NCBI GenBank assembly: GCA_034678485.1
Contig: JAXDBU010000040.1
Span: forward strand, 1 to 64,000
DNA: 64,000 nt
Direction of reading: 5' to 3'
From: PLanc-01 sp034678485
GTDB taxonomy: Bacteria; Planctomycetota; Phycisphaerae; Sedimentisphaerales; Anaerobacaceae
Below the pieces are notes generated by a model that saw only the letters and a program-made list of their open reading frames with translations, was not told the DNA's origin and ran no database searches. A program made the position numbers and the translations under genes. Below are positions 34,610-42,876 of the stretch, in pieces (the stretch's first letter is position 1; every line of letters starts with the position of its first letter).

Positions 34610-34768
34610 ATGAGAAAAGCACGACACACGCAATCCAAAATCCAAAACAAATCCCAAGCACAGAGCTCAAATGACAGAAACGCCGTCGCACTTCTGCCGC
34701 TCGGCCGTTCTGGGCTTGGTGTTTCGGTCGTTCGCGCTGGTTTCGAATTCCGGATTTCGGATTTCGTG
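34610..34768 (+). repeat. dispersed repeat captured at the start of the barrel gene
   Basis: A/T-rich stretches such as ATCCAAAATCCAAAACAAAT and GAATTCCGGATTTCGGATTT have base composition and repeat structure quite unlike the flanking codons. The translation (KIQNKSQAQSSN ... FEFRISDF) has the look of the junk peptides produced by dispersed intergenic elements in planctomycete genomes. It is in frame with the barrel protein, so it may be expressed as an N-terminal extension. Confidence 0.6.
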
Positions 34769-35995
34769 CTTTCTGTCGCGTTGCTGACGCTGCTCGCTGC
34801 CAACGCGCTCGGCGATGCCCGGGACCCATGCGACGCGACGCACGGCGCCAGAGGCGAACTCACCGGCTGTGTCTCCGTCGAGGGACGGGGGTTCTTCGAG
34901 GATCCCCTGTACCGCGAGCAGGAGGACAACAACGGCTCCCTGGCCGCCCAGCCGGAATACTACTACCAATGGGAAAACGGCTCGATCTTCACCTTCACAC
35001 CGTTCGGCCGGATCGACAGCGCCGATTCCGAGCGCACCCACTGGGATATCCGTGAGCTGTACTATCTGTATCCCAGAGACTGGTGGTCCGTCCGCGCCGG
35101 CGTCGGGCGGGTCTTCTGGGGCGCCACGGAGTTCGTTCATCTCGTGGATGTGATCAACCAGACCGATCTGGTCGAGCACATCGACGGGGAAGACAAGCTC
35201 GGCCAGCCCCTGTTCCAGTTCAGTGCGTCGAGGAACTGGGGATCGCTGGACGTGTTCATTCTGCCTTTCTTCCGGGAGCGGACTTTTCCGGGTCGCGAAG
35301 GGCGTCTGCGCCCGGGACTCGTGATCGACACGGACCATGCGGTCTTCGAGAGCACCTCCGAAGAAAACGCCAAGGACCTCGTGATTCGGTACAGCCGGAC
35401 CCTCGGGGGCATCGATTTCGGTGTGTACTTCTTCAAGGGCACCAATCGCGATCCGCTGCTGGTTCCTGCGGATTACCTCGACCCCAACGATACCGACGAT
35501 CCCAGGCTGATTCCCTTCTACGAGCGGGTGGATCAATTCGGCGTCGACGCCCAGTGGGCGACCGGCAACTGGCTCTGGAAATTCGAGGGCCTGTATCGAG
35601 ATGGGTACGTCGATCCCTTCTTCGCGGGGACCGGCGGCGTCGAATACACGTTCTTCGGCGTCGGCGGCGGCAACACGGACGTGGGACTCCTGGCCGAGTA
35701 CGCCTACGACCACCGGGGCGACGATCCCGAGATGACCTCGATCTATGACAACGACGCCTTCTTCGGTGTGCGACTGTCGCCGAACGATATGGCCAGCACG
35801 CTGGTGCTGGTCGGCTTCATGCAGGACCTCGACGACTCGGAGAATGCTCTGATCGTCGAGGCAGGCCGACGGTTCGGTTCGCACTGGCGGCTCAGTCTCG
35901 ACGCCTGGATCTTCTGCAATACGTCGGAAGAAAGCGTGATCTACGACCTCCGCGACGACAGCTTCCTCAGAATGGAGCTGGCGTACCACTTCTGA
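34610..35995 (+). CDS. putative outer-membrane beta-barrel protein
   Basis: A protein of up to 461 residues whose part from about residue 70 onward consists of alternating amphipathic strands rich in Tyr, Trp and Phe. It ends in an aromatic residue (AYHF), the usual C-terminal signature of outer-membrane barrels. It resembles DUF1302-like porins that accompany RND/LolA-like pairs. Residues 1-52 are translated dispersed repeat. A GTG at 34766 would give a plausible signal peptide (VLSVALLTLLAANALGDA) without it, but that start lacks positive charges. Third gene of the export operon. Confidence 0.78.
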   Translation: MRKARHTQSKIQNKSQAQSSNDRNAVALLPLGRSGLGVSVVRAGFEFRISDFVLSVALLTLLAANALGDARDPCDATHGARGELTGCVSVEGRGFFEDPLYREQEDNNGSLAAQPEYYYQWENGSIFTFTPFGRIDSADSERTHWDIRELYYLYPRDWWSVRAGVGRVFWGATEFVHLVDVINQTDLVEHIDGEDKLGQPLFQFSASRNWGSLDVFILPFFRERTFPGREGRLRPGLVIDTDHAVFESTSEENAKDLVIRYSRTLGGIDFGVYFFKGTNRDPLLVPADYLDPNDTDDPRLIPFYERVDQFGVDAQWATGNWLWKFEGLYRDGYVDPFFAGTGGVEYTFFGVGGGNTDVGLLAEYAYDHRGDDPEMTSIYDNDAFFGVRLSPNDMASTLVLVGFMQDLDDSENALIVEAGRRFGSHWRLSLDAWIFCNTSEESVIYDLRDDSFLRMELAYHF

Positions 35996-36284
35996 GTGCA
36001 GAGTGTTTGAAGCCTGAACGGCCGGGTCTGTTCCGGAGTCTCAACGTTTCTCTCCTTCTTCGGCAAGTGCAACATCCTCCAGTGCCGATGTTCATTGTCC
36101 CGAGCGAAAGAATGGTATAACTGTTTGTTTCTAAAAGGCGTATGGTAATTGGTGCCAGGGGTGGGGTAGGCGCGACCCACCGATTTCTCTCTTCCCCAGA
36201 TTTCTTCGTCCAGCCTATACGCAGACGGGCGACTTGGGAGTGTAATAGGGTAGAGAATCGCGATTCGTAAACGGGCCGGGCGTC

Positions 36285-36830
36285 ATGCTGCAAGACAAGC
36301 GGTTAGTCTGGAGACTGCAACGGGGCAATGTCGATGCTCTGCGTCTGATCTATGACAAGTACAAGCTCGACCTGCTCAAACTGGCGATCCTGCTGACGGG
36401 CAATATCCATCGCTCGGAGGATGCCGTGCAGGATGTGTTCGTTAAGCTCGCCGAGTCCTTCGATAGGATCAGCGATCATGGCAACTTGAAGAACTTCCTG
36501 ATCACGTGCCTGATGAACCGCCTGCGTACGCTCCGACGCGATGGTCAACGTCATCAGACAGCCCCACTCGACGACGCGACAATGCAGACGGCCCCGATCC
36601 GTTCTCCCGATCATTGGGCCATCGTGAACGAACAGTTGCAGCGGATCAGCCAGGCGCTGGCACAATTGCCCGTCGAACAGCGGGAGGCGGTCACGCTGCG
36701 CTTCGAAGGGGGACTCGGATTTCCGGAGATCGCACAAATCCAGAACGCCCCGATCAACACAGTGCAGGGTCGATACCGGTATGGCATAGAAAAACTGCGG
36801 ACGTTGCTCAACGGTGAGGTGGAAACATGA
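36285..36830 (+). CDS. ECF RNA polymerase sigma factor
   Basis: A 181-residue ECF sigma factor. Region 2 (about 20-85) has the DAVQDVFVKLAES motif and HGNLKNFLITCLMNRLRTLRR (2.3-2.4). Region 4 (about 120-178) has LAQLPVEQREAVTLRFEGGLGFPEIA and the NAPINTVQGRYRYGIEKLR recognition helix. No convincing ribosome site precedes ATG 36285. The 289-base gap upstream contains TATAAC at 36116 and an imperfect GGTGGG/CCCACC hairpin but no gene. The stop overlaps the next gene by four bases (ATGA), so the next product is its likely regulator. Confidence 0.9.
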   Translation: MLQDKRLVWRLQRGNVDALRLIYDKYKLDLLKLAILLTGNIHRSEDAVQDVFVKLAESFDRISDHGNLKNFLITCLMNRLRTLRRDGQRHQTAPLDDATMQTAPIRSPDHWAIVNEQLQRISQALAQLPVEQREAVTLRFEGGLGFPEIAQIQNAPINTVQGRYRYGIEKLRTLLNGEVET

Positions 36831-38176
36831 AACCCGCGGACACGATGAGACAGATGTTCGATAGTGCGGCGGTTGGGACCAACGGCGCTTCCGACGATGG
36901 CGTCTTCGAGACGATCAAGACGGCGTACACAAGAGCCTGGACAACCCGCTTGGCTCCGCGAGAGCCGGCGACATGGAGATGTATTATGAAAAGCTCGAAA
37001 GTGAGACTGGCGATGGCGGCCGCTGTGGTGCTCATGGTGATCCTGGCAATACCCTTGTGGCAGGGGACGGGTGGCATTGCCCTGGCAGATGTCCTGGCCC
37101 GAATCCAGCAAGCCCGCGCCTACAGCTATCAGGTGGACGTGAGCACCATCGAGTCAAGCGAGTTGCCGAGTGGTCGGAGGGAATGGCGGGAGGAAATCCA
37201 GATGACGATCCTGATCTCACAGGATCTTGGCAAGAAGATCACGATCCGCAAGACAAACCCCGACACTGGCAGGAGTACGCTGCGCGAGGTGTATATTCTG
37301 CCGCACCGGCGAACCGTTCTCGAAGTCATGCCAATGGAAAAGAAGTACAGCCGCGTGGAACTCAACGAAACCCGGCTCCAGGAACTGCAAGAGGAAGTCA
37401 ACAGCGACCCGGTCGACATTCTCAGAGAGGTGCTGGATTGCGACTATGCGACTCTCGGTCGATCCACTGTCGACGGCATCACGGTCGAAGGATTTCAGAC
37501 AACAGACCCCAAGTTCCTACAGGGCACGCCGGGCACCGTCGACGTCAAGATATGGATTGATGTGCGTACCTCCCTGCCCGTACGGGAAGAATCGAACATG
37601 GTGTTCGATTTGGCCGATGGCTCCAAAGCGAGCATGCGATCCGTCGTGTATGGTTTTCAGTGGGACATCCCTATCGCCGCCGCCGAATTCAATCCGATCC
37701 TGCCGGATGACTATACGGACCTCATGGGCGGGACTGTCAAGATGCCGGCTGTGAATGAAGAGAATGCCATCGAGGCTCTGAGACGATTCGCCGCGTTGTC
37801 CGGGCGATATCCCACGAAGCTGGACGATCCGACTTTCAACAATGAGTTGAACCGAGTTGTCATCGACTCCCTCATGAGCAGCAATCCAGAGCCGGCCCCA
37901 GGGCAGTCGCAGCAGGAGTGGGGGCAGCAGCAGAACCGAAAGCAGCGCGAGATCATGTATCCTATTATCGTAATTCGCGACTTTCATACGCTGCTCGTGC
38001 AGGAGGGGAAAGACCCCGTCTACCACGGCAGTGTGGTTACGCCGCAGGATGCGGATCAGGTCCTGATGCGGTGGAAGGTCTCGGATACCGAGTGCCGCGT
38101 CCTCTTCGGCAGCCTGCACGTGGAAACCGTCGGTGGTGCGACATTGGCCGAGCTGGAGAAGACTCTGCCGAAGTAA
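36827..38176 (+). CDS. membrane-anchored putative sigma regulator with LolA/RseB-like domain
   Basis: A 449-residue protein with a short cytoplasmic N-terminus (about 1-55) and one membrane segment (about 60-78, LAMAAAVVLMVILAIPLW). The large extracytoplasmic part begins ALADVLARIQQARAYSYQVDVST and contains strand-rich sequence (TILISQDLGKKITIRKT, VKIWIDVRTSLPVREES, FDLADG). This pattern fits the LolA/RseB-type half-barrel seen in planctomycete proteins encoded next to ECF sigma genes. It has no zinc-finger anti-sigma motif. It is translationally coupled to the sigma gene. A sensing anti-sigma role is inferred; no direct evidence. Confidence 0.65.
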   Translation: MKPADTMRQMFDSAAVGTNGASDDGVFETIKTAYTRAWTTRLAPREPATWRCIMKSSKVRLAMAAAVVLMVILAIPLWQGTGGIALADVLARIQQARAYSYQVDVSTIESSELPSGRREWREEIQMTILISQDLGKKITIRKTNPDTGRSTLREVYILPHRRTVLEVMPMEKKYSRVELNETRLQELQEEVNSDPVDILREVLDCDYATLGRSTVDGITVEGFQTTDPKFLQGTPGTVDVKIWIDVRTSLPVREESNMVFDLADGSKASMRSVVYGFQWDIPIAAAEFNPILPDDYTDLMGGTVKMPAVNEENAIEALRRFAALSGRYPTKLDDPTFNNELNRVVIDSLMSSNPEPAPGQSQQEWGQQQNRKQREIMYPIIVIRDFHTLLVQEGKDPVYHGSVVTPQDADQVLMRWKVSDTECRVLFGSLHVETVGGATLAELEKTLPK

Positions 38177-38395
38177 TTGTCCTCCCATGTGCCAATCGCC
38201 TTGGGCCAGACGAGCGTCTGCCCGCCCTCGGAACGGTGTGCACGGCACATTTTGCAGAGCCGCGTCCATCCTCGTGAATCCATGCCACAGGTCTGGTTCG
38301 GGCGATTGGTGGTTGAACTGGGGCCGGGCGGGCGGTAGCATGGGGGCCGGAATGCCATGCTTTTTCGCAAACCTGCTGTTCGGAAAGGGCGCCGG

Positions 38396-39310
38396 ATGAG
38401 CCAGATCGAGAATAGTGCACGCGCGGGTGGACTGACCCGGCGCGACATGTTGGCCGGTGCGGCGGCGGTGGTCACAGCCGCGACGCGGCCCGGGATCGTG
38501 CGGGGACAGGGCGGGACAGCGTCCGGGTCGGTGGGCAAGGTCGTCCAGAACGGGCGGATCAAGCAGTCCATCTGCGGCGGCTGCCTGCGGAACGCCGGAC
38601 TGGACCGGGAGCAGACCGCCAGGCTGCTCGTCGAGATGGGGTTGGCCGGCCGGGATCTCGTCGGCAGGGACGAGTGGCCCACGCTGCGGAAGTATGGTCT
38701 CGTGGCGACGATGGTGCCCGGAGCCGGGGGGATCAAGAACGGCCTGAACAACAAGGCCATGCACGCGAAATTCCTGGAGGAGTTCAAGGCAAACATCCTG
38801 GCGGCGGCCGAGTACAAATGGCCCAACGTGATCTGTATGGCCGGCGACCGGGCGGGCATCAGCGACGCCGAGGGCATGGACAACTGCCAAACGATCCTGG
38901 CCGAGGCGGTCAAGATCGCCGAGGATTCCGGCGTCACGATCTGCATGGAAATGCTCAACAGCAAGGTGAACCACCCCGGCTACATGTGCGACAACTACGC
39001 CTGGGCCTTCGAGCTGTGCCGGCGGGTGAATTCGCCGCGGTTCAAGCTGCTCTTCGACATCTACCACATGCAGATCATGGAAGGAGATCTGATCGCCACG
39101 ATCCAGCAGAACATCCAGCACATCGGCCACTTCCACACTGCCGGCGTGCCGGGCCGGCACGAGCTGGACGAGAACCAGGAGATCTACTATCCCGCGGTCA
39201 TGCGGGCGATCCTCGCGTCCGGCTACCAGGGCTATGTGGCCCACGAGTACACGCCCGTGCGCGGCGCACTGGAGTCGCTCGTGCAGGCGGTGAAGACCTG
39301 CGACGTTTAG
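38396..39310 (+). CDS. TIM-barrel hydroxypyruvate isomerase/sugar epimerase-like protein
   Basis: A 304-residue protein with a twin-arginine-like signal (LTRRDMLAGAAAVVTAA) followed by an AP-endonuclease-2/xylose-isomerase-like TIM barrel. Visible family features are VTICMEMLNSKVNHPGYMCDN (about 180-200; Glu probably a metal ligand), LLFDIYHMQIMEGD (about 218; Asp/His ligands), IGHFHTAGVPGRHELDENQEI and the GYVAHEYTP ending. It most resembles hydroxypyruvate isomerases and inositol/sugar epimerases that catalyse aldose-ketose or epimer conversions with a divalent metal. Export by Tat would fit a metal-loaded enzyme. Its stop overlaps the stop of the convergent large gene by three bases. Confidence 0.85.
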   Translation: MSQIENSARAGGLTRRDMLAGAAAVVTAATRPGIVRGQGGTASGSVGKVVQNGRIKQSICGGCLRNAGLDREQTARLLVEMGLAGRDLVGRDEWPTLRKYGLVATMVPGAGGIKNGLNNKAMHAKFLEEFKANILAAAEYKWPNVICMAGDRAGISDAEGMDNCQTILAEAVKIAEDSGVTICMEMLNSKVNHPGYMCDNYAWAFELCRRVNSPRFKLLFDIYHMQIMEGDLIATIQQNIQHIGHFHTAGVPGRHELDENQEIYYPAVMRAILASGYQGYVAHEYTPVRGALESLVQAVKTCDV

Positions 39311-42300
39311 AACCCGTGGGTGACGATTCGCGATTCGTCGGCGCCCACGCCGTCCTTGTCGAGGATCATGTGGATGAAGCGGATGTTCCGATCCCGCAGC
39401 TCGCTCAGGGTGTCCAGGGAGATCCCGGGCTCCAGCCTGGGTTCGAAGAGCAGGTGCTCTCGCTGGTTATGATGTTCCGGCCCCCACGTCTGTGAGTAGT
39501 AGCCTTTCAGGACGATGGGTTCGGCGGTCCACCCCTCGATTGTCGTCTGGTCCCATCGCTTCAGGGGCGCGGTGTTGCCGCCGGCCATCTCCCAACCGCC
39601 GTCCACCCCGACGGGCACCGGGGGATAGTAGAAACGGGATCTGATCGAGATGCCGTTGTACGTGAGGGACCGCTCCTGGAGGATGTCGTCATCGCCGGCC
39701 TCCTGGCAGGGCCACAGGTACAGCTTGTTGCTCTGGGTGGTTGTCACGCTCCCGGCGAGCCACGAATCGACATCGTTGGCATAGCTCACGTTCAGAGTGA
39801 GGAATCTGTAGGGGATGCAGTACCCCGAGCAGCCGAGATCCGACGATGTGAGAATCGGGCATTCCGACGTTTCGATGGCTGTCGGAATGTCTGTCGTTCG
39901 CAAGGAGCAAGTGCGGGGGTTCGAGAGGTCGGCCAGTCGCCAGCTATCGACGGTGTAGTCTTTCCCAGACACGTGTGCGGCCTCCGGCAGAAGAGGCATG
40001 TCTCCCGAGATCGTCCGGACCTGGTCTTCGTCGAGATACTCGATCTGCACGCGGGTATAGAGGCTTTTGCTGAGCGTGTTGGCGTCCAGAACGGCGTTGT
40101 GTGTCTCGATTGTCCATCGGGACTTGAGTCGATGGTCCGCGAAGACGTCCATTTCATTCTCGGCTTCGTACACGACTTCGCCGCTATACACCTCGAATTG
40201 CGTGGCCTGATTGACCAGGAAGGGGACCTGCGCGTCGTCGGAGGTCGGGATCTGCCGCACCTGTTTGACGAGCAACCCGCCTTCCGGCAGGGTCCGTCCG
40301 CCCGCGGCTACCTTCTTGTACTCCAGGTCGAGACTGTACTCGGTCTGGCCGGTGGTCTGAGAGTATTCGTTGCTGACGCGGATCAGCAGTTCCGCCAGGT
40401 CCTTGTAGTCGCTCGGGTCCCTGATACTGATGCCGCCTATTGTGCCCGTCATCACCGTTTCCCCCAGGCGGACCAGGCTGGATGCCTGATGGGGCGACGA
40501 GACGCCGATGTACCCGGACGAAGAGACGGATACCGTGACTTCCTCCGGGATTGAGCCGTCTTCGGGATTCGTGACGGAGACGGCGCCCAACTGGGTGACT
40601 AAGGAAATCGTCGTCTCGCTGCCGGTCTTCTCCAGGGTGGCTACGCCGTTCGCCAGCTCGATCTCGTCCGGGACGGAGTGATGGACCACCATGGCCATCC
40701 CCACGTTGGCTTCGTTGACGTTGTGACGGAGCCGCTCCAGAAACGCATTGTGGTTGTAGAAGCTGGCGAAGACCTGTCGGATCGCCTGGAAGATGTCCTT
40801 TTCGGACCCGCGGTTCGGATCGCAGACGCAGGGACCCTGGTCGTCGGAGTCGAGCGCATCAGCCAGGCAGCCACTGTAGCTGTCGTAAAGTCCCGCCCCG
40901 ATGAAATCCGCGCTGTCCTCGACGTTGGTCGAGCTGCGGAATCGCAGCATGGCGCTCGGATCGAAGCCGTGCTGGGGATCGGTCAGCACGGCGAGGACCG
41001 CTTCTCGCAGCTCGTCGTTGAACTCGGTAAGGTCCGCATGGGTGAACAGACTGCGGATACAGGCCAGATCCTGCGAGAGGGCCTGCATATCCGAAGGGGG
41101 ATAAGACGTGTATTTCGCCAGCCGCCGGGCGATCTCCTCGCGCAGCGTCAGGCCGACGATCTCCGGCGGGATCTGCCATTGGGTGGGCTCACTCAGGTCA
41201 TCGGTGAGGAACAGGCCGTTCAGGGCAATCGTTTCGTCCGAGGCGTTGTACAGCTCGATCCAGTCGGGGTGCTCACCGCTCTCGCAGGGGTCCTCGATGG
41301 TCCGTCTATTGTCCGCCATGATTTCGTTGATGAGCAGGCCGGAGCCGTTCGCACCGGCGCCGGCGGTGTTAGGCTGGCCCGGTGTGGAGGTTGTGAATGG
41401 TCCCCAGGCGTCGCCGCCGTCGGGCGACCGCCCGAGCGAGACATCCGTGGTCTGCGGACCGAACTGGACCGCATCGATCTGCGTGGTGCCGTCGGCGTTG
41501 TACAGGCCGACGGTTTCCCCGTCTTTGCTCAGTCGAAAGCTCGTGTGAGTTGGACCCTGGTCCGTGTCGCCATCGGCCCAGAACAACATGTGCTTGCCCG
41601 GCGCGAGGGTCAGGGTCGGCGCCGGCGTCAACGGCTGATCGAGAAACGCCTGCCAGAGGTCGAAGGTCAGCGCAACGGATTGGGGAGAGTTGTCGGGGAC
41701 CGCTGCGCGGAGGACGCCGAAGTTGGACGCTTTACCTCCGACGTATCGAATGTCGGAGGGAGTCAGACCCTCAGTCGGCAAGCCGAAGACGCCGAGACGT
41801 GTCGCGGGTTCGATGTCCAAGGGCGAGGATTCCTTCAACTTCAGGATCCGCGTCGCCGCTTCGTCGTCCACATCAGCCTCTGTGTCGATCAGTTCGACAT
41901 CGGTTCCGTAGTCATCCTCATAGGCGGTCAGGAGAATGCAGTGGCCGACGAGTTCCTGTGCCCGCTCGGCGTCGTCGGCAAGGACCAGATGCACGAAGGG
42001 GATGGCGTAGGTCCGTGAGAGGATCGCCACATGGGAGTTGGGTGTCGAAGCCGCCAGGGACATGATGCCCGCGACGAACGGGATCTCGGCGGGCACGCCG
42101 TCGGTGAGCAGGATGTCGCCCGGCTCCAGCTCGCCATTCTGGTAGGCGGTTGCGATGTTGTTGGCTGAGAAGAACTTGACGGTCCCGAAGGCCCATCCCT
42201 CGGAATAGCACGTGTTGCCGCTGGCCCATCGTGCGGTCGAACTGACCGGGATGCCCTGCGACTCGAACCAGTCGCTGTTGGCGGACGCGGTGGCCTGCTG

Positions 42301-42864
42301 TTCGTAGGTCGGGAAGTAGAACGCCTGGACGTCGTTCGTGGCCGTGACATGAGACTGGACCAGGTTGAACAGGTCCCGAATCTCCTCCGGCGTGAACGGA
42401 TCCTGCCGAACGAACTGGATGCCATATTCGAAGAACTCCGGCTGCTTCGTGGACCAATCGAGTGGCGGGGGGAGAATCACCGTGCCCAGAATGGCCTGCT
42501 GATTCTCCTCGTACAGGCTGACCGCATTGAACTGCGCCGTCGTCATCCCGAGAAATGGATCGAGCACCCCGGCAGCGAAACTGTAGTGGTAGACGTACTT
42601 CGCGCTATTCTGGAAATACACGATGTTCGGGTCGTACGGCTCCAGGAGGATCACGAATTTGATCCACTTGATGGAGTCCGAGGACGTGCCGCGGTTGACA
42701 AAGGCATCGTACGGAAACTCGATCTCGTTCTTCCAGTACGCCGACGGGCTGATCATCGGTTCGTCCGCAAAGACCGGCGACACGGCGACCATCGTCAGGA
42801 TCGGCAGCATCCATGCCGGCACACCATGGCTCCAATGTCTCTGAATCACACGTTTGACACCCAT
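39307..42864 (-). CDS. exported PEP/pyruvate-binding (ATP-grasp) protein with inserted lamin-tail segments
   Basis: An 1185-residue exported protein (signal about 1-33). The N-terminal 360 residues are an uncharacterised domain with FGTVKFF and LEPGDILLTDGVPAEIPFVAGIMS, which resembles the swivelling PEP-utiliser region. The PPDK-type PEP/pyruvate-binding domain starts at RYVGGKASNFGVLRAAVP (373-390), breaks off after FDLWQAFLDQPL (401-412) and resumes at GLTLREEIARRL (571). It carries the family core LRFRSSTNVEDSADFIGAGLYDSYSG (640-665). Between them (413-570) lies a lamin-tail module with its two halves in swapped order. The C-terminal 450 residues are unrecognised and end in the region where a phage-like or carbohydrate role cannot be judged. 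It is last in the operon, 12 bases after the beta-helix gene, with GGAG upstream. Confidence 0.8.
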   Translation of the reverse strand: MGVKRVIQRHWSHGVPAWMLPILTMVAVSPVFADEPMISPSAYWKNEIEFPYDAFVNRGTSSDSIKWIKFVILLEPYDPNIVYFQNSAKYVYHYSFAAGVLDPFLGMTTAQFNAVSLYEENQQAILGTVILPPPLDWSTKQPEFFEYGIQFVRQDPFTPEEIRDLFNLVQSHVTATNDVQAFYFPTYEQQATASANSDWFESQGIPVSSTARWASGNTCYSEGWAFGTVKFFSANNIATAYQNGELEPGDILLTDGVPAEIPFVAGIMSLAASTPNSHVAILSRTYAIPFVHLVLADDAERAQELVGHCILLTAYEDDYGTDVELIDTEADVDDEAATRILKLKESSPLDIEPATRLGVFGLPTEGLTPSDIRYVGGKASNFGVLRAAVPDNSPQSVALTFDLWQAFLDQPLTPAPTLTLAPGKHMLFWADGDTDQGPTHTSFRLSKDGETVGLYNADGTTQIDAVQFGPQTTDVSLGRSPDGGDAWGPFTTSTPGQPNTAGAGANGSGLLINEIMADNRRTIEDPCESGEHPDWIELYNASDETIALNGLFLTDDLSEPTQWQIPPEIVGLTLREEIARRLAKYTSYPPSDMQALSQDLACIRSLFTHADLTEFNDELREAVLAVLTDPQHGFDPSAMLRFRSSTNVEDSADFIGAGLYDSYSGCLADALDSDDQGPCVCDPNRGSEKDIFQAIRQVFASFYNHNAFLERLRHNVNEANVGMAMVVHHSVPDEIELANGVATLEKTGSETTISLVTQLGAVSVTNPEDGSIPEEVTVSVSSSGYIGVSSPHQASSLVRLGETVMTGTIGGISIRDPSDYKDLAELLIRVSNEYSQTTGQTEYSLDLEYKKVAAGGRTLPEGGLLVKQVRQIPTSDDAQVPFLVNQATQFEVYSGEVVYEAENEMDVFADHRLKSRWTIETHNAVLDANTLSKSLYTRVQIEYLDEDQVRTISGDMPLLPEAAHVSGKDYTVDSWRLADLSNPRTCSLRTTDIPTAIETSECPILTSSDLGCSGYCIPYRFLTLNVSYANDVDSWLAGSVTTTQSNKLYLWPCQEAGDDDILQERSLTYNGISIRSRFYYPPVPVGVDGGWEMAGGNTAPLKRWDQTTIEGWTAEPIVLKGYYSQTWGPEHHNQREHLLFEPRLEPGISLDTLSELRDRNIRFIHMILDKDGVGADESRIVTHGF

Positions 42865-42876
42865 AGTACTCCGGAC

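Noticed and set aside
36095..36121. TTGTCC...TATAAC considered as promoter for the second sigma factor
   Set aside because: The spacer is only 15 bases and the leader would be over 150 bases; too weak to list as a feature.
38177..38395. Possible gene remnant on the minus strand between the sigma regulator and the TIM-barrel gene
   Set aside because: A frame reading SRGWTRLCKMCRAHRSEGG is visible, but it lacks a start, runs into the antisense of both neighbours and matches no family I know.
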